Shown here piece by piece: positions 55,873 to 64,000 of a DNA stretch of 64,000 nt (the stretch's first letter is position 1; the number at the start of each line of letters is the position of its first letter). The stretch is from Bacillota bacterium (GTDB lineage Bacteria > Bacillota_I > Bacilli_A > RF39 > UBA660): NCBI GenBank assembly GCA_015059405.1, contig SVAL01000001.1, positions 161,988-225,987 on the forward strand, given 5' to 3'. The notes under the pieces are model-generated. The model was not told the DNA's origin, did not search any database, and saw only the letters and a program-made list of their open reading frames with translations. Both the position numbers and the translations under genes were made by a program.

Positions 55873-57786
55873 CTAATTATTCTTTTTAATATCATAATCA
55901 TCCTCTAAAGAGAATATAACATTTTGTTCAATCCATGCCTTACGTGGTTCAACAATATCTCCCATTAGGACACTAACTCTTTTTTCTACTAAAGCAGCAT
56001 CTTCAATTGTTACACGAATTAGTGATCTAGTTCCAGGATTCATGGTTGTTTCAGCAAGTTGTTCAGCGTTCATTTCCCCTAACCCTTTATATCTTTGAAT
56101 TTCACATTTTTTATCTTTTGTTTTTTCTTTCATTTCTTCTATAGAATAAGCATATTCAACTGTTTTACCATAAGTAATTTTGAAAAGTGGTGGTAAAGCA
56201 ATATATACTTTACCGGCTTCAATAAGTGGTTTCATGTAACGATAGAAGAAAGTTAAAAGTAAACATTGAATATGAGCTCCATCATCATCAGCATCGGTCA
56301 TAATAATAACTTTATCATATTCACAATCATCTAATTCAAAGTTAGGTGTAATTCCCGCACCAATTGTATAGATCATAGTATTAATTTCTTCATTTTTAAA
56401 TATATCTTCAATTTTTGCTTTTTCTGTATTTATTACTTTACCTCTAAGTGGTAAAATTGCTTGGAATTTTCTATCCCTTCCTTGTTTTGCAGAACCACCA
56501 GCAGAATCCCCTTCGACTAAGAACAATTCATTTTTCTTTTTATTTTTAGTTTGAGCAGGAGTTAATTTACCAGATAAGTTTCTTTCTTTTTTACCGGTTG
56601 TTTTTCCTTTTCTTGCATCTTCTCTTGCTTTTCTTGCGGCTTCTCTTGCTACTTTACTACGTAGAGATTTTTCTATAATATCAGTTGCAATTTTTTTATT
56701 TTCTTCTAAGAAAAACTGTAATTTTTCACTTACAAATGATTCAACAGCAACTCTTGCAGTTGGTGAACCTAATTTTCCTTTTGTTTGTCCTTCGAATTGT
56801 AATAATGCTTCTGGAATTTTTACAGAAATAATTGCTGTTAGTCCTTCGCGAACATCACTACCTTCGAAAGTTTTATCTTTTCCTTTGATATATCCATTAT
56901 TTTTAGCATAATCATTAAATACTCTTGTTAAAGCTGTCTTAAATCCTACTTCATGAGTACCACCATCAATTGTTTTTACGTTATTTACAAATGAGACAAT
57001 ATTTTCATTATATGTATCTGTGTACTGAAGAGCAATTTCCATTTCAATTGAGTCTTTTAATCCTTCAAATGTAATAACATCATGTAATGTATTTTTGTCT
57101 TCATTTAAGTATTCTACAAATTGTGAAACGCCTTTTTCATATAAAAATTTATTACTTCTTGTTGTTTCTTCATCTATTACTTCGATTGTCAAACCTTTTA
57201 TTAGGAAAGCAGATTCTTGCATTCTTTCGCAAATAGTAGTAAATGAGAAAGTTGTAGTTGAAAATATTTCTTCATCTGGTAAAAATCTTACTGTAGTACC
57301 TGTTTTGTTAGTTGTACCAATCTTTTTTAAAGGACTTTTTACCTTACCACCGTTTTCAAAGCGAATTACATATTCTTCTTTATCCTTCTTAATATTAACT
57401 TCCATCCATTTACTTAAAGCATTTACAACACTGGCACCTACACCATGAAGTCCTCCTGATACTTTATAACCAGATTCTTCAAATTTACCACCAGCGTGTA
57501 AGATTGTATAAATAACTTCTGGTGTTGAACGACCTGATGAGTGCATTCCAGTTGGAACTCCACGTCCATGATCTTCAACAGAAATGCTTTTATCTTTATG
57601 GATAGTTACTTTTATATAATCACCAAAACCATTGATAGCTTCATCGATTGCATTATCTACTATTTCCCATACTAGATGGTGTAGTCCACGCTTATCTGTT
57701 GAACCAATATACATACCTGGTCTTTTTCTAACAGCATCTAATCCTTCTAGTATCTTAATAGAACTTTCATCATATTTTACTGCCAT
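55873..57786 (-). CDS. parE: DNA topoisomerase IV subunit B
   Basis: ParE is the ATPase subunit. The 637-aa protein has the GHKL ATPase motifs (WEIVDNAIDEA; DHGRGVPTGMH; GLHGVGASVVNALS) and the TOPRIM domain LVEGDSAGGSAKQGRDRKFQ and MTDADDDGAHIQ. Partner ParC is downstream. ATG 57786 follows AGGAGAT. Confidence 0.95.
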   Translation of the reverse strand: MAVKYDESSIKILEGLDAVRKRPGMYIGSTDKRGLHHLVWEIVDNAIDEAINGFGDYIKVTIHKDKSISVEDHGRGVPTGMHSSGRSTPEVIYTILHAGGKFEESGYKVSGGLHGVGASVVNALSKWMEVNIKKDKEEYVIRFENGGKVKSPLKKIGTTNKTGTTVRFLPDEEIFSTTTFSFTTICERMQESAFLIKGLTIEVIDEETTRSNKFLYEKGVSQFVEYLNEDKNTLHDVITFEGLKDSIEMEIALQYTDTYNENIVSFVNNVKTIDGGTHEVGFKTALTRVFNDYAKNNGYIKGKDKTFEGSDVREGLTAIISVKIPEALLQFEGQTKGKLGSPTARVAVESFVSEKLQFFLEENKKIATDIIEKSLRSKVAREAARKAREDARKGKTTGKKERNLSGKLTPAQTKNKKKNELFLVEGDSAGGSAKQGRDRKFQAILPLRGKVINTEKAKIEDIFKNEEINTMIYTIGAGITPNFELDDCEYDKVIIMTDADDDGAHIQCLLLTFFYRYMKPLIEAGKVYIALPPLFKITYGKTVEYAYSIEEMKEKTKDKKCEIQRYKGLGEMNAEQLAETTMNPGTRSLIRVTIEDAALVEKRVSVLMGDIVEPRKAWIEQNVIFSLEDDYDIKKNN

Positions 57787-57804
57787 ACTATCATCTCCTA
57801 ATTC

Positions 57805-57813
57805 ATTATAACA
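57805..57813 (-). promoter_or_regulatory. Extended -10 promoter of parE-parC
   Basis: TGTTATAAT on the minus strand, 19 bases before parE. Confidence 0.5.
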
Positions 57814-57822
57814 AAAAAAATT

Positions 57823-57866
57823 TGCAAAAAAAAGGAAATATAGTTTTTTTTACCCATATTTCCTTT
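57823..57866 (-). terminator. Terminator of the clamp-motif gene
   Basis: AAAGGAAATAT pairs with ATATTTCCTTT around an A-rich loop; T run on the minus strand. Confidence 0.85.
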
Positions 57867-57880
57867 ATTTATAAGGGTTT

Positions 57881-58759
57881 TTATTTCTTATCTATCATAT
57901 CAAACAAAGAAAGTTGTCCTGGAACTTCATAAGTTTTTTTCTTTTGTTTTGGATATGATTTTTGTCTTACCTCTTCATATTGTTCAGCATAAACAGATGT
58001 TTTTTCGTCTTCTCCAGCAATTAAAGCCATTTCTTGTTCTACTTGTTTATCATATAAATATTGTTTTCTAAAACGATATAGTTCTCTAAAATTTCTATAA
58101 CTTTGAATTTTAGTTAAGAAATTTCTTCTAAATACTTCTAAATCTTCTATTAAATCATCGTCTTGGCGATAACCTTCTTTACATCTAAAATTATATGCTT
58201 TTTTAGTTGCATGATAAGTTAATATATCATCTATCAAACTTTTAGAAAAGTTAAATCTTTTATCTTGTTTATCTAAAAATGTTTCTTTAATTCTTCCTAC
58301 AAAATCACATTTTTCATCTTCAATCATATCAACTATATCTGTAACTATATTCATAGTTGGTTTATGATTACGATTAATACTATTTCCATCTGCGTTTAAT
58401 GCAATATCAGCAAGTTCTGGATCATTAAATGATAATCTTAAACATTGCATATATCCACTATCTAAATAACCGATATATGACGTTGTACTTTTATAATCAA
58501 ATGGATATATTCCACTACCTAAAGTTTTTATCATTTCATCTAAATCATAGAATTTGTTTGTAATTGCATCAAAGAATGCTAGAGTATTCTTTTTTACAGT
58601 TCCCTCTCTTCTAGTTGCTTGTTGATATTTTCTATCACTAAAAGGTTTAATTGGGAATGTTAAGATTGAACCATCGTTTTGAAATTCTACTACTTCTTGT
58701 CCACTATAATTTTTTTGTAATACAAACATATATTTTTTTGGAATAGTTTTGGTTGTCAT
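57881..58759 (-). CDS. Unknown protein ending in a sliding-clamp-binding motif
   Basis: The 292-aa protein has no recognised domain. It is basic, helical and ends PGQLSLFDMIDKK. QLSLF matches the QL(S/D)LF motif with which DNA polymerases, MutS and others bind the beta sliding clamp. The other parts have charged helices and an ALNADGNSINRNHKPTM stretch. Its neighbours are topoisomerase IV and PriA. It has a strong promoter with an 85-base leader and an unusually G-rich ribosome-binding site (AAAAGGGGGG). Confidence 0.6.
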   Translation of the reverse strand: MTTKTIPKKYMFVLQKNYSGQEVVEFQNDGSILTFPIKPFSDRKYQQATRREGTVKKNTLAFFDAITNKFYDLDEMIKTLGSGIYPFDYKSTTSYIGYLDSGYMQCLRLSFNDPELADIALNADGNSINRNHKPTMNIVTDIVDMIEDEKCDFVGRIKETFLDKQDKRFNFSKSLIDDILTYHATKKAYNFRCKEGYRQDDDLIEDLEVFRRNFLTKIQSYRNFRELYRFRKQYLYDKQVEQEMALIAGEDEKTSVYAEQYEEVRQKSYPKQKKKTYEVPGQLSLFDMIDKK

Positions 58760-58852
58760 ATATATACCCCCCTTTTATTATGGATTTTATGATATATATG
58801 ATGTTTTAAGTAATTTGTACGTCTTATGCGATATATTCTCCATATTGATATA

Positions 58853-58881
58853 ATTATACCATAAAATGCCTAAAATGTAAA
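58853..58881 (-). promoter_or_regulatory. Promoter of the clamp-motif gene
   Basis: Minus strand TTTACA (58876-58881), 17-bp spacer, TATAAT (58853-58858) with the extended TGG before it. Confidence 0.75.
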
Positions 58882-58888
58882 GAAACGC

Positions 58889-61045
58889 CTAGATATTGAT
58901 AGGATTAAAGTCTATATCAATATCTACATTATTAATATTTTTGTAATGTCCTTGGAGATAATTTAATGCTTTATATAAGTTTTCTTCTTTCTTATATTTA
59001 ATAATAATATTAAATCTATATAAATTATTCATTCTAAAAACACTACATACTGTTGGACCTAAAATAATACTACTATTTAATTTTTCTTTTAAAAAACTAC
59101 CTACTTTATTACTTTCTTCTTTGGCTTTTTCATAGTCTTTACTAATTATTTTAATACTTGTCATATAAAAGTATGGTGAGTAAGATAATTCTTTTCTTAT
59201 TTTCATTTCATGATTATAAAAATTAATATAATCATGAGTTTTTGAAAATTCAATAGCATAGTGATCTGGATTATGAGTTTGAATAATAACATTACCTTCT
59301 TTTTTGCCTCTACCACTTCTACCTGCTACTTGAGATAATAGTTGGAAAGTATATTCACTACTTCTAAAGTTTGGAATCATTAAAGATGTATCACTATTAA
59401 TTACTCCTACTAGAGTAACATTTTCAAAATCAAGTCCCTTAGCAATCATTTGTGTACCTAATAATATATCATATTCATGATTTTTAAACTTTTCTATTAT
59501 TTTTTCGTGAGCACCTTTGGTGCTTGTGGTATCGAAATCCATTCTAATAACACGGCAATTAAATAGACTATTAATTTCCTCTTCTACTTTTTCAGTACCT
59601 ACACCTAGTTCTTTTATAGCTTGCTCCTTACATTCAGGGCACGTATCTATTCTTTTATTACCATAACCACAATAATGACATCTTAGAGTATTACTCGACT
59701 TATGAAAAGTTAAAGTTATATCGCAGTTAGGACATTTTTCTACATAACCACAATTAGAACAAGTAACAAATGATGCATATCCTCTTCTATTTAATAAAAG
59801 AATAATTTGTTCTTGTTTTTGTAAACGATCTTTAATCATTTCTGTGAGTTTTTTTGAGAAATAACTAGTCTTATTTTTCTCTTTATTCATATCGATAATA
59901 TCTACTTTAGGTAGTGGTCTATTATTAACTCTATTTTTTAATTCTAATAATTTATATACGCCTTTTTTAGCTCTAGCATATGTTTCAAGAGATGGTGTTG
60001 CGCTTCCTAATATTACTTTAGCATTATGGTATTTACTTCTTTCTATTGCAACATCAATAGCACTATATTTTGGATGTGATTCTTGTTTATAACTTTGTGA
60101 GTGTTCTTCATCTATAATAATTGTTCCAATATTCTTAAGGGGTGCAAAAACAGCGCTTCTAGCACCTATAACAATATCTACTTCACCTCTAGATATCTTT
60201 CTATATTCATCATACTTTTCACCTTCAGAAAGTCTACTATGAAGAATCGCGATTGTTTTACCAAATCTTTTTCTAAAACGATTAACTATTTGTGGTGTTA
60301 AAGATATTTCTGGAACTAAAACAATACTAGTTTTATTTTCTTCTTTCATTTTTTCAATGATTTCCATATATACTTCTGTTTTTCCACTACCAGTTACTCC
60401 ATGTATTAAAAAAGTATTATTTTCGTTATCTTGTAATATATCATCTACTACTTTTTGTTGATCAGTAGTTAAAGGATACTTTTCTTCTAATTCAAATTCT
60501 TCATCTAAACGATATTCTTCTATTTCTAATTCTTTAAATATATTTTTCTTTATCAAAGTATTAGTACTAGATAGAGATATTTTATTTAATTCTTCTTTTT
60601 TAACTCTTTTTTTATCTTTTACAATGTCATATATATTTTGTTGTTTTTCAGTTAATTTTATATTTAATTCTTCGCATACTAATTCTATATATTTAACTAT
60701 TTTTTTATTTATTTTAGTACCTTTTTGAGCTTTTAATGCTTTAGGTAACATTACTTGATAAGCAGAAATTAATGTAGATAAAGTTGTATTACTTACATAT
60801 TTACCTAAATCCAATAACTCTTCTGTTAAAACAATATCTTCATCAACTACATCTATTATTTCTTTTAAATTTTCTAGTTTTGTATCATTTGTTCCTAATA
60901 TAAATCCTTCTAATGTTTGATGCCCAAAAGGAACTATTACTCTTTTACCTATTTTTATTTTTTCTTCTAGGTTACTAGGTACAATATAATCAAAAGTTTT
61001 ATCTATATTTTTATGTGATATTTCTACTAAAACATTTACTACCAT
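58889..61045 (-). CDS. priA: Primosomal protein N' (PriA helicase)
   Basis: PriA restarts stalled replication forks. The 718-aa protein has the 3'-DNA-binding lead (FDYIVPSNLEEKIKIGKRVIVPFG), Walker A GVTGSGKTEVYMEI, the DEEH motif and the zinc cluster CSNCGYVEKCPNCDI...CHYCGYGNKRIDTCPECK. Helicase motifs QMIAKGLDF and QVAGRSGRG follow. The next gene on the minus strand is rnhB upstream. In Bacillus priA is found near fmt and def, which are not in the window. Confidence 0.96.
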   Translation of the reverse strand: MVVNVLVEISHKNIDKTFDYIVPSNLEEKIKIGKRVIVPFGHQTLEGFILGTNDTKLENLKEIIDVVDEDIVLTEELLDLGKYVSNTTLSTLISAYQVMLPKALKAQKGTKINKKIVKYIELVCEELNIKLTEKQQNIYDIVKDKKRVKKEELNKISLSSTNTLIKKNIFKELEIEEYRLDEEFELEEKYPLTTDQQKVVDDILQDNENNTFLIHGVTGSGKTEVYMEIIEKMKEENKTSIVLVPEISLTPQIVNRFRKRFGKTIAILHSRLSEGEKYDEYRKISRGEVDIVIGARSAVFAPLKNIGTIIIDEEHSQSYKQESHPKYSAIDVAIERSKYHNAKVILGSATPSLETYARAKKGVYKLLELKNRVNNRPLPKVDIIDMNKEKNKTSYFSKKLTEMIKDRLQKQEQIILLLNRRGYASFVTCSNCGYVEKCPNCDITLTFHKSSNTLRCHYCGYGNKRIDTCPECKEQAIKELGVGTEKVEEEINSLFNCRVIRMDFDTTSTKGAHEKIIEKFKNHEYDILLGTQMIAKGLDFENVTLVGVINSDTSLMIPNFRSSEYTFQLLSQVAGRSGRGKKEGNVIIQTHNPDHYAIEFSKTHDYINFYNHEMKIRKELSYSPYFYMTSIKIISKDYEKAKEESNKVGSFLKEKLNSSIILGPTVCSVFRMNNLYRFNIIIKYKKEENLYKALNYLQGHYKNINNVDIDIDFNPINI

Positions 61046-61084
61046 ATGTACCTCCTAAACTTTAATCTAGTATTATCATAACAT

Positions 61085-61106
61085 AAAAAAAGAAGATTTC
61101 TCTTCT
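61085..61106 (-). terminator. Terminator of rnhB
   Basis: AGAAGA and TCTTCT arms around TTTC, with a T tract on the minus strand; overlaps the stop. Confidence 0.75.
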
Positions 61107-61737
61107 ATTTTTTATAAAAATGATTTAAATGTTCAGAAACTGGTTTAAATGTTTTTCTATGTTCATCTATTATTCCATATTTTTCAATAGCTTCTATATG
61201 TTGTTTAGTACCATAACCAGCATTTTTAGCAAAACCATATTCTGGATATTTTTTATCTAATTCAATTAACATTCTATCTCTTGTTACTTTAGCAATAACA
61301 CTTGCTGCGGCAATTGTTATGCTTTTTAAATCTCCTTTAATAATTGATGTTGAAGGAATAGTTAAATCTTCTAGTTTCATTGCATCAATTAAAACATGTT
61401 CTGGTTTGATTTTAGAGTTATTTATAGCTTCTAACATCGCTAGTTTTGTTGCTTCATATATATTTATATCATCTATTACTTTTTCATCTTTGATACCAAT
61501 ACTTACACTTAAAGCATCTTTCATAATGATATCAAAATACATTTCTCTTTTTTTAATAGATAATTTTTTACTATCAGTTAAACCGTCTAATGTATAATTT
61601 TCTGGGAGAATAACACATGCAGTTACTACAGGTCCTACAAGCGGTCCTCTTCCAACTTCATCAACACCAGCTATATATTTAATTCCTTGTTTTACTAAAC
61701 TATCTTCGTACTCTCTATTATTAATTACTTCTTTCAT
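61105..61737 (-). CDS. rnhB: Ribonuclease HII
   Basis: RNase HII removes ribonucleotides from DNA and cleaves RNA-DNA hybrids. The 210-aa protein has the catalytic GVDEVGRGPLVGPVV start and VLIDAMKL, with ASVIAKVTRDRMLI downstream. It overlaps the upstream membrane-protein gene by 17 bases. rbgA lies beyond that gene; in Bacillus rbgA and rnhB are direct neighbours. Confidence 0.95.
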   Translation of the reverse strand: MKEVINNREYEDSLVKQGIKYIAGVDEVGRGPLVGPVVTACVILPENYTLDGLTDSKKLSIKKREMYFDIIMKDALSVSIGIKDEKVIDDINIYEATKLAMLEAINNSKIKPEHVLIDAMKLEDLTIPSTSIIKGDLKSITIAAASVIAKVTRDRMLIELDKKYPEYGFAKNAGYGTKQHIEAIEKYGIIDEHRKTFKPVSEHLNHFYKK

Positions 61738-62845
61738 TTGGTGTATACTCTTTTCCTTTTGAATCTACAAATTTAATATTATCTTTATATTTTTCACTAA
61801 CTCTTACTTGAATTTTTGCATATTTTAGTAAAGTATAATTATAAATCGTTTTATCTTTAATGCAAGAAACTCCTAAATTAATGATGTTTTCAAAATCAGA
61901 TGGTGTTATGTTTAAATCTTGATCATAACTAATTATTACTTTATCATCTTCAGTTTTTATACTTGTTTTTACTTCATTTGTAGTACTATGCGTAATAACA
62001 ACTTCTATATAACTACCTAAATCTTCATCGATAACGAATTCTAAATTCTTATCATATCCATTATTATAAATAACATATTCTTTTTTAGTATCCATCTTAT
62101 ATTCATATCTTAATACTGACATATTAAAATCAGTTGTTAAATCTTTGTTTATTTTATATGAAGATGTTTCAATTAAAGCACCAACACTACTACCTGCGAT
62201 TAAAAGTCCTGATATTATGATACCTACAATATATTTTTTATAATCTATTTTAGTGCTTGAAATTAATTTTTTAATTAAAAGAATAACTGATGTAAAGAAT
62301 AGTATTAATCCTACTACAAATACAAATGCACTAATTAAATAAATACCCTTTCTTAAATATCCTACTAAAATACCAAAAATAAATAATGATGCGATATCTC
62401 CTATAAATAATGGTATTAGAATTAGAATTCCTAATATTTTAATAATTGTTTCTAATGTAAAGAAAATTTTCTTTTTTGCATCTTTGTCTTTCTTTTTATT
62501 TTTATATAAATTAAAGAATTTATTATCTTTTTCTGCCATATTTGTAAGTTGATATAAAGATACTATTACAAATAAGAAATAAGTTAAGTTTACTGTAACA
62601 CTCCAAATACCACTTAATAAAGCTCTACCAGTTTTAGCTACTTTATAAATAATAAAAGTGCCACCTTGTACTAAACCATCAGCTATTAGTCCACATACAA
62701 AATAAATTAATATTAATATTGCTAATTTAATAAATGTTTTTATTAATAAAGACTCGTTTTCATCTTTAATGAAATTTGCTACTTTCCCTAGAAATTTATA
62801 TACTAGTTCAGTAGACTTATTTAAAAACTTTTTTAATTCTTTCAT
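61721..62845 (-). CDS. Multi-pass membrane protein of unknown function
   Basis: The 374-aa protein has about six hydrophobic helices in residues 35-230 (two long ones near 140-200) and an outside or cytoplasmic C-terminal domain of about 140 residues with beta character (SSYKINKDLTTDFNMSV onward). Nothing is recognised. It is inserted between rbgA and rnhB and overlaps rnhB by 17 bases, so translation is coupled. Confidence 0.55.
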   Translation of the reverse strand: MKELKKFLNKSTELVYKFLGKVANFIKDENESLLIKTFIKLAILILIYFVCGLIADGLVQGGTFIIYKVAKTGRALLSGIWSVTVNLTYFLFVIVSLYQLTNMAEKDNKFFNLYKNKKKDKDAKKKIFFTLETIIKILGILILIPLFIGDIASLFIFGILVGYLRKGIYLISAFVFVVGLILFFTSVILLIKKLISSTKIDYKKYIVGIIISGLLIAGSSVGALIETSSYKINKDLTTDFNMSVLRYEYKMDTKKEYVIYNNGYDKNLEFVIDEDLGSYIEVVITHSTTNEVKTSIKTEDDKVIISYDQDLNITPSDFENIINLGVSCIKDKTIYNYTLLKYAKIQVRVSEKYKDNIKFVDSKGKEYTPNERSN

Positions 62846-62893
62846 ATTATCACCAGTTTCATTATACTAGTATTTTTTTATAATAACAAGAAA

Positions 62894-62921
62894 CAAAAAA
62901 AGATTTGGTAAACAAATCTTT
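62894..62921 (-). terminator. Terminator of rbgA
   Basis: AAAGATTTG (62899-62907) pairs with CAAATCTTT (62913-62921), with a T run on the minus strand. Confidence 0.78.
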
Positions 62922-63823
62922 TATTTTTGGATTTCTTCTATTCTATCAAAAGTAACATTTCCAAGTAAATTTTCTTTTAAATCTCTAATAATAATTGAAT
63001 AAACTTTATCATAGTCTTTTTCTCCACCTTTTAAAAGGGCACCTCTTTTTACAGCAATTAAATCTAGTGTTGGTACAATATCATCAAAATCTATAGTTTC
63101 AATACCATATCTATTTTTTAAATTTTCTGGGTATAGTTTATACATAGTTTTTAGTATGTGTGTACTTAGTTCATATGGATCTAATATTTCTTCTTTAATT
63201 GAAGATAAAGACGCTAAATTATAGGCATGTGTTTGATTTTCTATTTTAGGCCAAAGAATACCAGGAGAATCTAAAAGTTCTATATCTTTATTAATTCTAA
63301 TCCAACTAAGTGCTTTAGTAACACCAGGTTTATCACCAATAACGGCTGCTTTTCTTCCAACTAACCTATTTATTAAAGTAGATTTACCAACATTTGGAAC
63401 ACCAACTACAAGTGCTCTTATGGCTCTTGGTTTAAGACCTTTTTCTTTTCTTTTTTCATTCATATCTTTTAAAATAATATTACTCTCAGCAATTATTTTA
63501 TTTACAACATTTTTATTATTTATAAGATCACAACATATTACTTTATATCCTAAAGATTCATAATATGATACAAATTTATTAGTTTCTTCTTGATCACATA
63601 AATCATATTTAGTAAATATAACAATTCTTGGTTTATTTTTTATTAAATTATCAATATCAATAATTTTACTACTTAGAGGCATACGACTATCAATAACTTC
63701 ATAAATAACATCAATTAAATTAATCTTTTCAGCTATTTCTCTTTTAGTTTTAGCCATATGTCCTGGATACCAATTTATTGTCTTTTTATCTTCATATCCT
63801 TTAACATTATCTGTTTTTGACAT
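62921..63823 (-). CDS. rbgA: Ribosome biogenesis GTPase RbgA (YlqF)
   Basis: RbgA is a circularly permuted GTPase needed for late 50S assembly. The 300-aa protein starts INWYPGHMAKTKREI and has G4 (TKYD) before G1 (GVPNVGKST), then G3 (DSPG), the permuted order of the family. The C-terminal RNA-binding domain follows. It has its own extended -10 box upstream. Confidence 0.95.
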   Translation of the reverse strand: MSKTDNVKGYEDKKTINWYPGHMAKTKREIAEKINLIDVIYEVIDSRMPLSSKIIDIDNLIKNKPRIVIFTKYDLCDQEETNKFVSYYESLGYKVICCDLINNKNVVNKIIAESNIILKDMNEKRKEKGLKPRAIRALVVGVPNVGKSTLINRLVGRKAAVIGDKPGVTKALSWIRINKDIELLDSPGILWPKIENQTHAYNLASLSSIKEEILDPYELSTHILKTMYKLYPENLKNRYGIETIDFDDIVPTLDLIAVKRGALLKGGEKDYDKVYSIIIRDLKENLLGNVTFDRIEEIQK

Positions 63824-63845
63824 AATATCACTTCCAATTGCTTAC

Positions 63846-63854
63846 ATTATAACA
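63846..63854 (-). promoter_or_regulatory. Extended -10 promoter of rbgA
   Basis: TGTTATAAT on the minus strand, 22 bases before the start, directly after a terminator. Confidence 0.55.
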
Positions 63855-63856
63855 TA

Positions 63857-63878
63857 AAAGAGTAGATTTCTCTACTCT
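63857..63878 (-). terminator. Terminator of the partial gene upstream of rbgA
   Basis: AGAGTAGA pairs with TCTACTCT around TTTC; T residues on the minus strand. Confidence 0.75.
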
Positions 63879-63895
63879 ATAAATTGTAATTTGTA

Positions 63896-64000
63896 TTATA
63901 GATGTTTCAAAATATAATCTATATCCTTCTTGATTAAAAACTGCATACTTTCTTTATATTTAGACAGTTCTAAATTTCTTACTTTGTTTTCTATAATATC
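63896..64000 (-). CDS. C-terminal end of an unidentified protein (5' end outside window)
   Basis: On the minus strand a frame runs from the window edge to TAA at 63896-63898, giving the last 34 residues of a protein, with a charged helical sequence ending DIDYILKHL. A terminator follows 18 bases later. Too short to identify. Confidence 0.5.
   Translation of the reverse strand, partial: DIIENKVRNLELSKYKESMQFLIKKDIDYILKHL

Noticed and set aside
58760..58852. Riboswitch in the 85-base leader of the clamp-motif gene
   Set aside because: I see no match to known purine, preQ1, T-box or SAM patterns.

Overview
The window comes from a low-GC (roughly 27-30% by eye), gene-dense bacterium of the Bacilli / Mollicutes-related part of the Firmicutes. 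The gut RF39-like or 'Mollicutes-related' uncultured lineages are my best guess. The evidence is local gene order also known from Bacillus subtilis: xerD-deoB, hrcA-grpE-dnaK-dnaJ, nusB-xseA-xseB-spoIVB, rplU-prp-rpmA near obg, tkt-sirA-yneF, ylbD-ylbE-ylbF-rsmD, and rbgA-rnhB. Tryptophan is coded by TGG, and at 16185 TGA is a true stop inside a 4-base ATGA gene overlap, so the standard bacterial code applies rather than the Mycoplasma code. I see no phage, transposon, CRISPR array or rRNA. About 90% of the genes lie on the minus strand. The plus-strand exceptions are the first surface-protein fragment, mnmA, a NERD-domain gene, an HTH gene, a DUF1540 gene, rarA and rnhC.

Layout. 1-3.4 kb (plus): the end of a surface protein, mnmA, a NERD protein and an XRE-type regulator with a palindrome in its promoter. 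3.4-3.97 kb: non-coding, AT-rich, with three tandem hairpin repeats. 4-7.1 kb: a methyltransferase-like gene, DUF1540, deoB and xerD. 7.2-8.9 kb: rarA and a small membrane protein. 8.9-15.6 kb: the heat-shock cluster (hrcA-grpE-dnaK, then pepF-dnaJ) behind a strong promoter with two CIRCE-type operators; GrpE carries a metallothionein-like cysteine-rich extension. 15.6-21.7 kb: YgjV, phospholipase C-like, YlmH, SpoIVB-type protease, xseB, xseA and nusB. 21.7-25.6 kb: TPM-domain and zinc-ribbon membrane proteins, peptidase E and obgE. 25.6-30.3 kb: a two-domain methyltransferase, rpmA-prp-rplU, a pentapeptide-repeat protein, yneF and sirA. 30.4-39.8 kb: tkt, HAD phosphatases, apt, a cation transporter, hypotheticals and a coiled-coil phosphoesterase. 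39.9-40.1 kb: two tRNAs. 40.2-46.3 kb: rnhC, three zinc-ribbon proteins (SPFH and two probable Tim44-like) and a tandem metallophosphoesterase preceded by a possible leader peptide and attenuator. 46.4-52.8 kb: a pilin-like surface protein, rsmD, ylbF, a U32 protein, lipoproteins, ylbE and ylbD. 52.8-64 kb: parC-parE, a clamp-motif protein, priA, rnhB, a membrane protein, rbgA and the end of one more gene.

How it works together. Most of the window is housekeeping: DNA replication and repair (RarA, XseAB, PriA, ParCE, RNases HII and HIII), ribosome and tRNA maturation (Obg, RbgA, RsmD, YlmH, Prp/L27, MnmA), proteostasis and nucleotide salvage (DeoB, Apt, Tkt, nucleotidase). The less ordinary content is the GrpE cysteine array, sporulation-linked families (SpoIVB, SirA, YlbD) in conserved contexts, a split YdjGHI-like membrane-stress gene set, and a duplicated phosphoesterase with one apparently inactive half. 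Transcription units are short: strong hairpin terminators often overlap stop codons and are followed within a few bases by an extended -10 promoter (TGTTATAAT) for the next gene.
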